The notes: generated by a model not told the origin, from the letters alone. DNA of 64,000 nt from Bimuria novae-zelandiae CBS 107.79 (GCA_010015655.1 ML976741.1:124001-188000), one strand, 5' to 3'; shown: positions 46,706 to 57,420, counted from the first letter of the stretch. Numbers and translations are program-made.

Positions 46706-48511
46706 TTACTGCATATCCATACACTGTTGCGTAGAACCCCTGCTCTCGATCGTAAGCTTAACATCCAACGCCCCCACACTCAGCGTAAACGCGTCCCTCG
46801 ACTTCTTGACCACGGCCTCGCCCATATCCCCTGCAAACTCTATTTCAAATGACCTAAGCAGATTCGCAACCACACCGCGCATTTCCATCATGGCGAGCTT
46901 CTGACCCACGCAGTTGTATGGGCCCGTGGAGAAGGTTATGAACGCTCGCTTGTCATTGATGTATTCGGGCGCTTCGTCGGTCCAGCGCTCGGGCATGAAT
47001 TTCAGGGGTGAGGGGAAGTACCGCTCGTCGCGTTGTATGGTGTGGGTGGGCACCCAGACGATCGTCTCGCCAGGTATGTAAGTGCCGTCGGGCAGTGCGA
47101 TACCCGAGGCTGGCGTCTCGCGTGTAACGCCTGAGGGAACGGCTGGATGGAGACGGAGGGCCTCGTTTATCGCGCCGTCGAGAAGGGGGCAGTTGCTGAG
47201 GTCATCTATCTCGAGGAAAGGCTTGTTTGGAGCGATTTCGTCAATGGTCTTGCGAAGTTTGACTTGTGCGTCTTTGTTATTGCAGAGCTCCCATAGGAGC
47301 CAGGTGAGCGTTGCATGGGTGGTGTCGCTGCCGGCGACGATCATGAGGCGGGAATCTGCGTTCAGGTGCATGGGTATATCTTCTGATTTCTCGTCAAGGA
47401 GATGAGAGAAAACGTCCGGCTCGGCGGGAGATATCTAAACTACCATCAGCGTCGTTGTAGTAGGGGAATGCTCGACATACCTTCTTCCGCTCGATGAGTA
47501 CGTCCTGCACGAAGCCGATGAACTTCAGCAAATCCCTTGCTCCAAAGCTCGTTCGCAGCATCATACCAATGATCCACGGTATATGCGCGACCAGGCTGAG
47601 CGGTGCCATACTCTTATGTAGAAGTGCGATTATCTCATCCTCTCTGCCTTTTTCCAGCATTCCAAAACCCCGATTGTACCCAATGTCTCCCATTACATCG
47701 AAGGCGAAGTATCCAATCCAACTAGAAATGCGGACGGCAGGCTGGTTAGCACAGTCCTTGAGCTTATCAATGAGTGCTCGTGTGTGTCTGTTGAGCCGGG
47801 GCTCGTAGTCGCGAAGGGCTTTCGCACTGAATGCACGATCCCAGGCCTTTCTCCGCTCCTTGTGTTCTTGGCGATTGCGCGTAGTTTGTAGAGAGGCACC
47901 CTCCACGTGGTAACTGGAGCTGTACCACGACGGTTTCCTGCACTTAGACATCGGACCATGGAGAAGCGGGATGGCATCCGCATTTACGATACTGAGCTCG
48001 CGCGGTCCTGTGCGAATGATATCGCTGTTGTAAAATTTATGCCAGCTTTCAATAACGTCTTGAAGAAGTTAGTTTGGGATCAGGAGCAAGATTATGCAAA
48101 GGGAATTACTGTATAGTTGACAATCAGGGAGGATACTGCTGATCGTGTGTAACTTGGAGATACGAGCACCAAAAGGACCAGGAAACTAGCCATGTCAGCA
48201 TACACAACATTTCGTATACCTAGCACTCGTACCTTTCGCAGGCGATGGAAGTATGTTCGATAGATGATGATGCTCGCTGTTAAGGTTGCTAAGTACACTG
48301 CTGCCGCCGTACCCACAATGTGAAGCGCCTGGATTAACGACCCAACACGCGAATCAGCCACATATTCGAAAGCTACCAGGGTGCCGAAGAGTAGAGATCC
48401 GCCTGGGGGAACAAGGTGAGCAAGGTGCTCCCATTCTCCGCTGTTAACAATGAAGTGTGTGAGCAGCCCGAATACTGCCGCTGCTGATTTGCTGCGAAGG
48501 AGATCCGCCAT
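46706..48511 (-). CDS. Cytochrome P450 monooxygenase
   Basis: Four exons: 48511-48233, 48185-48110, 48058-47481, 47434-46706. They splice in phase to 553 aa. The N terminus has several hydrophobic segments (IVGTAAAVYLATLTASIIIY), a membrane anchor, then the hinge HRLRK|FPGPFGARISKL across the first intron. P450 motifs: helix C RRKAWDRAFSAK, oxygen-binding AGSDTT (residues 345-350), ExxR as EALR (402-405), PERW, and heme loop FSTGPYNCVGQ with Cys486. The heme loop has Thr-Gly-Pro where FGxGxRxC is usual (Tyr for His/Arg at the position two before Cys), an acceptable variation. Substrate unknown. No other biosynthetic gene is adjacent, so membership in a cluster is not indicated. It is the last intact gene before the AT-rich block. 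Confidence 0.92.
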
Positions 48512-49076
48512 TAGTCTTGCAGCCAAGCAGCCTGTTTCCAATGAGAGTGTCGAGTGATGCAGCACCAGGTATAGGGCACACCGAGACTTTATGTGACGTT
48601 TGGGTGATGTTGCGCCAAGATGTCAGGAAGGACCGGGTAACCTCAGAGGCTCGTACGACGTTTCGCTTCTGTCCAAAGCCTATGATTTTCTAGAGCATCT
48701 GGAGGCTAATTGGCTTGCGAATGCATACCTTAGAGGGCACATTACCTAGGCAGCCGAGGGACCGGCACGCGCACGCAATCTTCGCGGCTAGTGCTGCGGG
48801 GTTGGACACGCCATCTGGACCCTTCCATAGGATGTTTTTAGTTTGCAGATCTTTGTAAAGCGTACGTGCGTCAGCATCAACGAGAGGTGTTTCCCGTTGC
48901 GGAATAGCTCCTGTTTTGAAGAACCCTACAGCATTGTACAAACGAAATAATGTTGCCAAAAGTTGTGCGCGACGTGGAAGCTAGCCGAATGAAGAAAGGC
49001 GAATGAATGAAAACATGTGAGTAGTTCCTCAGCTGGTCGTACAATTGCTGATACGGGGGCAGGCTGGGCGTGCATA
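48512..49076. other. Intergenic up to the transposon border
   Basis: Normal-composition DNA. An 89-codon - strand frame at 48690-48959 (no ATG) reads like a plausible peptide (GVSNPAALAAKIACACRSLG) but I do not recognise it; it may be a gene fragment left by insertion of the neighbouring element. The composition changes sharply to AT-rich after about 49110. Confidence 0.4.
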
Positions 49077-49105
49077 CAGGTAACCCGACCACACTTTTAG
49101 CTCGG
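49077..49105 (+). repeat. Left terminal inverted repeat of the 7.1-kb element
   Basis: Begins CAGGTAACCC and ends TTTTAGCTCGG. It pairs with 56127-56155 in inverted orientation, 25 of 29 positions identical. Confidence 0.6.
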
Positions 49106-49678
49106 GCGACCAACCCCCTATTTACTGGTCCAAGCGTGTTAGTGGGGTTTATTATTAGTTAGTCGTGTTACTAATTAGCTTAGTCGTGTAATTTCTTTTA
49201 TTAGCCAAGCCCCCAGGCGCACCCGTTATAACCCAAACACTATATTTTAACCTCTAAACGCTATAACGAACACGAGTAAGGCAGTTATAAACACGTTAAA
49301 AATTTATTACTAACTAATTTAGATAATATAGAGAGCTAAGAACTGCTGTCCAATAGGGATAATAATATTTTATATAATAGTAATCTTATGTTAAGATCCC
49401 AAAGAGATAGCTAATCCCTAAGGGGCTAAGGTTGGTTCTCGGGCAGGAATACTGGTAGGACAGGAGAGGGGCGTAGTGATAGCTTGCGCTTGTCACTGGG
49501 GCGTTGGTATCGAAGGTGTGTACGGAGGTGCATATCAAAAGTCCGCGCTCACCGCCTCCAGTTTTTCTGCCGGCAGAATCCTGCCGGCAGGATCTGCCAC
49601 GTCACCACCATTTGACTACTTCCTACTGTACACACTGTATACTCTCTCTTTTCGACAAAATTTACCGATATAGCGCCT

Positions 49679-50958
49679 TATGATTCTGCTACCCGAGCAC
49701 AAGTTATTGCTCTTAAAGTTTTTGGTGTATCAAATGAGGATATTGAGCGACAGACCGGCATAAAAGCACGTACAGTCAACTCTATCTACGATCGCGCAAT
49801 CAAACGAGGTTTCGATCCACAGGCTGAGCATCCTGTTGTCCGTAATATCCATGTTGAAGATGCCCCCCGCTCCGGCCGCCCCCCCCCAAACAGGATGACG
49901 CCAAAGATGATATCCTTGCGAAGGTCCGTTCTGACCGCTTCGGCCGGGAGAAAACATGCGCTTATATTGCCGCAGAAGTTGGAGGGATTTCAGCTATGAC
50001 CGTTTGGCGCGTTCTTCGAAAGGCAGGTCTAAGAAAGACAAAGCCAACTCGAAAGCCAGGCCTTACAAAAAAAATAAGGGAGGAGAGGCTTCAGTTTTGC
50101 CGGAGCCATGCCCACTAGACATTAGACGATTGGAAGAATGTCATCTGGTCAGACGAGACATCCGTTATTCTATTGCACCGTCGTGGAGGGTACCGAATCT
50201 GGCGATCCAAGGACGAGCGTTTTCTGAAGAGTTGTATACGAGAAAGGTGGAAAGGCTATTCGGAATTTATGTTTTGGGGCTGCTTTTCTTATGATAAGAA
50301 AGGGCCTTTTCATATTTGGCGGCCTGAGACGGCGTCAGAAAGAGAGAAGGGAGCTGTTGAAATAGCTAAGCTTAATAAAGAGCTTGAGCCTATTATAAAG
50401 GAGATGTGGGAACTTAATACTAAGATGGGAAGGCTAGGGCTACAGAACAAGAGCGGAAGGAAACCTCAATAAAAATAAACTACAGCAAATAGCAAGCTTA
50501 CAAGAGGTAGAGGAAAAGGTATAGATTAGTACCGCTACCAATCCTGCATCCTTAAGCCAAAGTTGCTTCCATTTGCTAAAGAATGCATGAAGGACCGGCC
50601 AAATACAATTGTGCAAGAGGATAAGGCCCCTTCCCATGCCCACCACGCCCAAAGCTTTGTGTATAGTACGCATGGCGTTGCAAAGCTTCTTTAGACCGGC
50701 AATTCTCCGGACTTGAATATGATTGAGCCTTGCTGGGCACATCTCAAACGTGTAGTTAGTAAGAAAGGTGCTCCAAAGTCAAGAGCTGAGGCCGAGCGAG
50801 CCTGGAAGGAGGCATGGGACCATCTAGAACAATGGCGAATTCAGGCCTGGATCGAGCGAATCATGAGGCACATTCAGGAGGTAATTCGGCTTGAAGGGGG
50901 TAATGAGTATCGCGAGGGAGCGGAGGATAAGCCTAGGAGGCATGAGAGTCGGCAATAA
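49679..50958 (+). pseudogene. Tc1/mariner transposase (DDE_3 type), disabled
   Basis: Translation is recognisable along the whole length. An N-terminal helix-turn-helix pair comes first (TRAQVIALKVFGVSNEDIER), then TVWRVLRKAGLRK. Catalytic positions follow: first Asp in VIWSDETS, second in VQEDKAPSHAH, and the third acidic residue as Glu in SPDLNMIEPCWAHLKR. Breaks: a frameshift at the nine-C run 49879-49887; TAG at 50116 in FCRSHAH*TLDDW; stops and frame changes between 50470 and 50690; and a TAG where AKLLW is expected. The TAG codons fit CAG-to-TAG and TGG-to-TAG changes. No active protein can be made from this copy. Confidence 0.85.
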
Positions 50959-51010
50959 ATTGTGTTATCCCAAGCTAGCACTAAATAAACGATATTGCCA
51001 AACCGCCTCG

Positions 51011-51154
51011 AAAAATCGATGTGCCCTGAAAAATCGATGTGCACTGAAAAATCGATGTGCACTGAAAAATCGATGTGCACTGAAAAATCGATGTGCACTA
51101 AAAAATCGATGTGCACTGAAAAATCGATGCGCTCTGAAAAATCGCTGTACGGGT
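51011..51154. repeat. 18-bp minisatellite, 8 units, inside the Tc1 element
   Basis: Eight adjacent 18-bp units with core AAAAATCGATGTGCACTG fill 51011-51154; units 2, 3, 4 and 6 are identical and the outer ones diverge. Because 18 is a multiple of three, the + strand reads as repeated KNRCAL and the - strand as repeated AHRFFS. It lies after the transposase stop and before the right inverted repeat. Confidence 0.92.
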
Positions 51155-51387
51155 ACCCATGGGAGGGTGGTTTTTGAAATAGGAAACTTTTCGGGGGTTT
51201 TGCAATAGGAAGCTGAGATCCTGATTACTAATCGGTTCAAAGGCGGTGAGCGCGGACTTTTGATATGCACCTCCGTACAGCACAAACGAATCAACAAGGT
51301 TGCTTAGTCAGATCCAAACGATAGATTGATAAACAGGTTGAACACGAGGTGGAAGAGTCCATCCTCATGTTCTATATATACTTAGCA

Positions 51388-51527
51388 TGCTCGACTTGCT
51401 CGCTTCGAGCATGTCAAGCGCAGCCTTAGCTTTCTGCATATGCTCGACTTGCTCGCTTCGAGCATGTCGAGCGCAGCCTTGGCTTTCTACACATGCTCGA
51501 CTTGCTCGCTTCGAGCGCTTCGAGCAG
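51388..51527. repeat. 53-bp tandem repeat, 2.6 units
   Basis: Units start TGCTCGACTTGCTCGC at 51388, 51441 and 51494; the third is truncated. Each contains the small palindrome GCTCGCTTCGAGC. It lies between the Tc1 right end and the first visible MULE-like exon, just after a TATATATAC sequence at 51373-51381, so it may be in the promoter or leader of that gene. Confidence 0.9.
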
Positions 51528-51763
51528 TCACATGACTTGCCCATAGCTATGCCACCATTGGCTCCCATAAGACCTTGGCCGTCTCAGAATGTTAGCCTGG
51601 TGATGCTAAATACAGATCCTAACATCTTAATAAGTTTGTTATTAATAATAACGCTACGAGGTCTTAAGGTAAACACGCTATAGATAGCGCGGAAGATAAT
51701 AAAAGTAATATTAAGGTAAGACTAATTAATAATATGTTATAAACATGTTCTTATAATATCTAG

Positions 51764-53612
51764 GACGCTGCTATTGCGCTTACGGTGTTGACAAACGGGA
51801 CGCACAGCCCCCTTACCATAGCAACTATTACTTATGTGCCTCTCCTTCCAGAGTATCCCCAGACGTCTACTATCGGATACAGTTACTGCGTCCACATAGA
51901 CCCTACGAGGGCCACCGGAGAAATGATCCTGCAAGACGCCTAACAGGTACTAAGGTGTTCTTAACTACTTGAGAACGCGTTGACATAGTGTTAGTTTCAA
52001 TATTGTAGGAAACAAAAGGGCCCTCCTAAGCGCACAACTTCTGTCTTCTTAGGTGGTCCAGCAATGAGGTATCGATACGAATGCACTGGAATAAAGCGTT
52101 GCGAGTACTTAGACAACGAGTTAGCAAATCTTTCCCACACCCACGTCACGGATGAGATATGGGAGCAGATGAAGGGCTCTCGCTTGAACCTGTACAGGTC
52201 TGAACCAGACGCAATGAAGAAAAAGTCCACAGCGTATGTGTTCTGAACGAGTTCTGAATACGTTCTTATCAGATTTAGACTCTATCAGGCCGTCATGCAC
52301 CGATATCGTAACAGAACTGCATGTGTATATTCCAGGGATACGTGTGCACCAGTGTTACGTCAGATGAGACATGAGGTACGTTAGAGCGAGTTAAGATCGT
52401 ATTCTTAACATATTAACAATATGTTTAGGCTGTCTCTGGCGATCGTCTCTGGTACATTGGATGCAGTAGCTGGACCTACTGGAATAAGGCAGAAGGGCAT
52501 CTGTTTAAGACAGTTGGGGCTCAATATAATATTCCACACCTTCAAAGCCTGTTTGAAAATGGTCTCCCTGAGGATCTAGCGCAAGCAGAGACATGCGGTG
52601 CTATTTTCTCAACAAGGACTAAACTCCATGATTGCGGTAACACAACTGTTCCTAAAAATCTTGATAACAGCTTACTAACATATTTTGAAGATGTTAACCA
52701 TCCTCAGGGGAAGGGTAAGCTTTTGAAGGTAGGATGTGGGGTACAGTATGATATTATTATACCTATATATGTAAGCCAGAGCTTACACTATATATTTACG
52801 TCACATGGTATACATACACACCCTCCACCCCCACCAACAAGGATATTGTATCATTAATACGCCGGGTGAACGACCCAAGTATGACTGTTGGTATGGTTCT
52901 GTTACGAACGTGTTGCGAACCTGTTAACAATTTCCTAGCATCATTCCTCAAGTCACCGTTCCTCAAGGAACTCTGTAAGAGGCACAGCAGGCCCTCTTTC
53001 ACGCAGATACATCAATCGCTTGCAAACATGGATCGTCTTGCTCAAGTTATATATCGCGAGAAGCTTGTCATGTTTCCTTCTGGCCAAGACCTTGCTGGGG
53101 TTGAATTCGAGATGAACATAAGACACCAAGACCCAGAAGAGGTATGTAAACTGTTTGTAACATGTTTGTAACATGTTGTTATCTAGATCCTAACATGTGC
53201 TAGGCATACATCAGAGAGATTGTTACCAACAACCTAGGCAGTATTGTTTTGACTATGTACAAACAACAAGCTATTGTTTTTGCAAGCCTAGAGACATTTC
53301 AGGTTGACCTCTCTTTTAAGCGGGTAGCACGTGGGTTCCATGGGCTTATCTTCGCATTTTACCATGAACAGCATGGAAAGCGTATGTGAACAGGTTTAGA
53401 ATTAGTTATTATTAGGTTACTAATACATGCAGTATTTACTCTTGCTCGCATGTATATCAACTATAAGAGGCGACGTATGTACCAGAGATGCTTTAAGATA
53501 CTTTTTAAGCACGTTTCTTAATGCACTCGCAAGGAGATAAGGTGGAAGTATCTATATAATAATAGGTTTATTAGTGTAACTATTAATATAGACAGGAAGC
53601 AGATAAGCGGTT
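51764..53612 (+). pseudogene. MULE-like transposase, multi-exon relic
   Basis: Exons that join in frame: 51764-51946, 52009-52233, 52273-52375, 52429-52891, 52939-53141, 53204-53381 and 53433-about 53612. They read successively KGPPKRTTSVFLGGPAMRYR, FRLYQAVMHRYRNRTA, GDRLWYIGCSSWTYW, a zinc-finger-like CGVQYDIIIPI...SHGIHTHPPPPP (WRKY/GCM1 type, as in Mutator-like transposases), SPFLKELCKRHSRPSF, and AYIREIVTNNLGSIV then FQVDLSFKRV, which places the first catalytic Asp. The last exon has NIDRKQISG, fitting the second Asp region. Damage: TAA at 51941 and 53519 (both explainable as CAA-to-TAA) and a one-base shift near 52840 after the proline run. Beyond 53612 the reading is lost in AT-rich DNA. 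The family call rests on motifs only. Confidence 0.6.
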
Positions 53613-55031
53613 CGTAGTTTAAAGGTATTCTTAACCTATTACTAATAGCTATATAAGGATTTAGGCGCTACCTCTAGTCTGTTAATTCTAGCTCTTGGCT
53701 ATAGTAATAGTAGCTTTAAAATATAGTTAAGTTCTATATAGCCTATTTCCTGCGGAGTATTAGAACAGCAACTAGTAGGATAGATCCTACCTTTAGTACT
53801 ATGCGCTAATAGATAACGGCTCTTCTTACCTACTAAAGTTAGGAAGAGTACGACACTCTTTATATTTAACTAATTAGTAAATAGTTTCCTAATCTATTTA
53901 GAATATATTAGTAACATTATAATAAAGCATGAAAGCCTAATAATTAGTAGCTTAGTAAAATATAAACGTAATATAGTAATTATAGTAGGGCTTAATAGGA
54001 ATATTATATTAATAACTTAGCGTAATTAGAATATCTTAAAGGAGACTTCTAATAATATTAAGTAGGCTACTAAGAAGTCTTATTTCTTTAAAAAGTTATT
54101 ATATCTCCTACTAATAATTCTAGCGTAAGTTAAATAGTCCTAAATATATTACGAATATAACTATAACATTACTAAAGCCTAGAATCTTAATTAACGCGAT
54201 ATAGATTAATTTAATAGTTAGGTTAAAAGAGATATACGTTATAGTCACTATTCTATAAGTCTTATGTCTTGGTATAGTACTGCAATAGCTAAGCAAAATA
54301 TAGTTTATTATAGATTAGTTCTAAAGACGTTGCTAACATATTTAGAGGGCAAAAGACATAGGCATCATAATTAAGAAACTAGTTATAACTTTAATAATAA
54401 TAGAGATAATGCTATTCTTGTTTAAGCCTCCTCCTTAGGCTATATTAGAGCTCGCAGCTCCTCTTGGCAAAGATAGTCTCTTAATATAAGGGATAGTCTA
54501 GCTATAGGCACTTAATTAACAACATAAAAGAGTAATTTAATATCTATCTTAACCTTAACACTATCTAAACGTGTTCCTATCCTATTAAGATTACTTTTGT
54601 CTTAGCTAAGTCTCTAGCGTTAAGTACTCTAATAGAATCTTAATGCCTAATCCTAGCGAACAACCCTTAAGCTTAGAGAAAAGGAGGTAATAGTATAGAA
54701 ATAGGAGCTGCAAAACCGCTTGCTTAAACTAGAGCTATTTAAGAGGGAGAGAGCTTTAAGTCTAGGAAATTAAGACCTATGCGGCACGTAGAATAAATAG
54801 GAACGTGTTCTAAACGCGTTAGGGTTATAATAACATGCAGGTTTACTATAGTTATTATAAGTAGCGTTATCACATGCAGTAGAAGAAAGAACTACAGTAA
54901 GAAAGATTACTATAATAGCTAGTAGGTGCCAAACCCGTTTATACCACCCTGAGAACACCTTGTGGACCATACCCCAACCCATTAAGAACCGATTCTGACA
55001 GTGTTAAGAATATCATCCCAACAGGTTGGTA
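53613..55031. other. AT-rich, RIP-like degraded DNA
   Basis: TA-rich with stops in all frames and few C or G bases, unlike the exons on both sides. It should contain the lost 3' part of the MULE-like transposase. Toward 54930-55030 composition recovers and AACNNGTT-like motifs reappear. Confidence 0.65.
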
Positions 55032-55834
55032 TTAGACTTCAACTTCCTCAGCACCGTCCGAGTCATCCCAACCCTTGAACCATTTGACACTGTCACATCT
55101 ATTGGTCCAATAGCATTCTGAACATGTTAGGAACCGATTTCGAACGTGATAGATAGGGGAAATACCATTGCCTCCACCTCGTCGGCACGGTGCACAAGGC
55201 ACAGTGCCACCAGCCTTCTTGATCATACCGGCTGCCCGGCTGTAGTTAATATAAACACATTGTTAACAGGTTATCAATAACTTGAGAACACGTTAGCATA
55301 CATCGCTAGTAGTTTGACCCTTCTTCTTGTTTGTCTTCTTGAAGGTAGGGATCTTAAGTCGTTCAGAACCTGTTGGGATCGTGACCGGAACAGACTCAGC
55401 AGCCTTCTTGCTGCGACGACGGGGGGTCAGGGGCGGCTCGGGCACGTTCGGATTATGTTGGGAAGCCTTTTTGGACGCGATCTCGTTGTGTGTCTTCATG
55501 ACGGCCGAATACCAGACTGTAGATCTGTTATGAACGTGTTGAAAACGGGTTCAGAATAACTTGCTCCGAGCTGCTGATATTTTTGCCATACTGGGATTTC
55601 TAGTGGACTCTGATGCCAGCACTTTAATATCCGTGTGATGTTTCTTGACGTGATTGACGAGTGCGCCTCGACTCTGTAACGCGTTCTGAACATGTTAGGA
55701 ACCTTTTGATCGGTCATGCAAACATGTTCTAAATAGGTTGAGAACAGGACTTTTCTCACCCCACAGAGCTCATCGCCCACCTTCACCCTGCAATATACCT
55801 CTCCAAGGCGAATCTCGATGAAGTCGTTCTCATT
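55032..55834 (-). pseudogene. Cys/His-rich gene of fungal mobile-element type, probable relic
   Basis: Exons read on the - strand: 55834-55760, 55673-55561, 55524-55302, then 55239-55032; an upstream exon may lie near 55870-55975. The first two join as EVYCRVKVGDELCGSRGALV, with NHVKKHH following (a C2H2-like finger). The third is basic and Pro/Ser-rich (TPRRRSKKAAESVP, KKTNKKKG). The last contains PCAPCRRGGG and, after another possible intron, CSECYWTNRC, similar in spacing to the CxxC...CxxC proteins (DUF3716-like) often found in fungal repeats. The last junction is out of phase by my reading, so the gene may be broken or I have missed an intron. Function unknown; DNA binding is a guess from the Cys/His pattern. 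Confidence 0.5.
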
Positions 55835-56126
55835 CTAAACACGTTGGGAACGGGTTTAGATCGCCTTCAAGGTACCTTTACCGGTTCGAAAGGCTCAGCG
55901 CCAAAGGGAGCGCAGGCGAGGGCTCGATACGCTTTGTAGGCTTCCTAGAACAGGATTAGATCGAATATTTATTATAAAAAATGCTCCTTACGCTCATTAG
56001 GAGTTGTTTTAATATATTAAAAAGATATTATTATAATATTTAGGTTTAGTTAGTCGGGTTAAGTAAGAGGGTTTTAGGTTGGTCGGGTTATCGTTTAGTG
56101 TGGTCGACTTACCTAATTAAAATTAG

Positions 56127-56155
56127 CCGAGCTAAAATCATGGTGGGGTTACCTG
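56127..56155 (-). repeat. Right terminal inverted repeat of the 7.1-kb element
   Basis: Reverse complement begins CAGGTAACCC and contains TTTTAGCTCGG. Subterminal GGTCGGGTTA/GTCGGGTTA units lie just inside it (56064-56109). Confidence 0.6.
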
Positions 56156-56300
56156 CAACCACTCGTCGGGCAACGCCACGCGAAGCGCTTGCCGCTTATG
56201 CAGACGATTCGACAAATAGCAAGTACCGTAGCTTGGCAGGTTGTGCGCGCTGTCAGGTCATGCACACCCCAACAAAATCGCACCCTTTATTAAATGAGTT
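56156..56300. other. Island of normal-composition DNA between elements
   Basis: About 145 bp that is GC-normal and not RIP-like, between the right inverted repeat and the pogo relic. Its composition resembles DNA left of 49077, so it is likely to be old host sequence or the edge of another insertion. Confidence 0.4.
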
Positions 56301-56319
56301 ATAACTCTACTAAGATAGA

Positions 56320-57420
56320 CCTAATTCTAGATGTAATCGATAATATTAAATCGCTAAAAAGCATAGTATTATATACTTAATATTAACACGCAGGCATAAA
56401 CGGGTTATATAAGCACATATAATTAGCTATAAAAATTCCTAAAATTCTAGTTAATAATAACTATAGAAGCTTTTATAATATATTTAATACCTTATTAAAC
56501 GTAGCCTTCCTTTTTATAGTAAATAATATAAAGCTTTACCTTTATAATAGCTAAATAGAACCATAGTATATTGTATACTAATTACTTTACTAGGCGTTAT
56601 ACTAAATTATTAATATTAAAATAAATAGCTAGTACTATAATTACTATAAAGCTAATTTCCTAGCTAAGGATAATCTTTATATTAATTTTCTATAGCAGAA
56701 AATTAAGTAGTATTAAATTAAGGTTAAGTATATATATAATATAAATAAGAAAGGCTTCCTACTTAACATTACCTTTTATTTAAAGAGAATCTTAATAGGT
56801 CTCTATACAAGAGCAAGACTATAGGATAAGCTATTTAAAGTAGTAATTACAAGTAAATATTACTTATAGCCTATATACGTACCAGATTTAGCTCCAATCT
56901 ATTAGGCTATCTTTATAAGTATATAGCTAAGTTAGATTAAGAATCTTAATCCTAAATACTATTAGGCCTTTATTACTATAGTAAAATCTAACTAGTTAAG
57001 TAATTAAATAGGCCCCACAGGTCTAGAGCAGGTATTTAATTATTTTATAAAGACTAAAATTAAATATTTATATTAACTATTAATTATTAATAGCTATAGA
57101 TCTTATGTTACTATAGATTTTACTAATTGTTATAATGATAATAGGATCCTGTTAGCTATCTATTTAACTTATTTAATCTATACATTATATTCCTTTAATA
57201 TCTACGTGTTTAAGCCTCTATTAACTACGTATTATTATAAGGACTATACGTACCTAAGCCTATTCTAGACAAAAGGAAAATTGTATCGGTGCTGGTTACT
57301 CCAAGAATCTGTTTAGGCGTTTTTACTTAGAGGCATATGGGAGTGCGTGAACAAGAATATAGCCAAGAATGCTTTAAGTGCTAATAGGCCTAATACAAAA
57401 AAATACTAAAAAGGTACTAA
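56320..57420 (+). pseudogene. Pogo/Fot1-type transposase (DDE_1), RIP-ruined
   Basis: Despite many TAA/TAG codons the frame reads through Fot1-like blocks: YNINKKGFLLNIT (family YNMDEKGF), GPTGLEQVFNYFIKTKIK, LLIINSYRSYVTIDF (family LLILDGHGSHVT), NRILLAIYLTYLIYTLYSFN (family NRILLAVYPPHATHTLQPLD) and VFKPLLTTYYYK. The changes are those expected from C-to-T/G-to-A mutation: catalytic Asp to Asn twice, Gly to Ser, His to Tyr. No inverted repeats were located by eye. Not functional. Confidence 0.75.

Larger units (their letters stand above)
49519..51279 (+). mobile_element. Tc1/mariner element, nested, with perfect 39-bp inverted repeats
   Basis: The 39-bp sequence starting TGTACGGAGGTGCATATC at 49519-49557 is matched without error by its reverse complement at 51241-51279. 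TA dinucleotides at 49521-49522 and 51276-51277 fit TA target-site duplication if the element proper starts at CGGAGG. Length is 1.76 kb, right for the superfamily. It encodes a DDE_3-type transposase (listed separately), now disabled. Its GC content is higher than the AT-rich DNA directly left of it, so it probably entered after that DNA was mutated, or has suffered less RIP. Confidence 0.88.
49077..56155. mobile_element. 7.1-kb composite element bounded by 29-bp imperfect inverted repeats, MULE-like
   Basis: CAGGTAACCC at 49077 faces its reverse complement ending at 56155; over 29 bp 25 positions match, including TTTTAGCTCGG at the inner end. Next to each end are further inverted-orientation copies of a subterminal unit (TAACCCGACC/GGTCGGGTTA, e.g. 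49081-49090, 56066-56075, 56086-56095). Host-like DNA of normal composition lies directly outside both ends. Inside are a MULE-like transposase relic (+), a convergent Cys/His-rich gene relic (-), a nested Tc1/mariner copy and AT-rich RIP-damaged stretches. I see no target-site duplication, so the two repeats could belong to different copies of a family. The link between repeats and transposase is inference. Confidence 0.45.
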
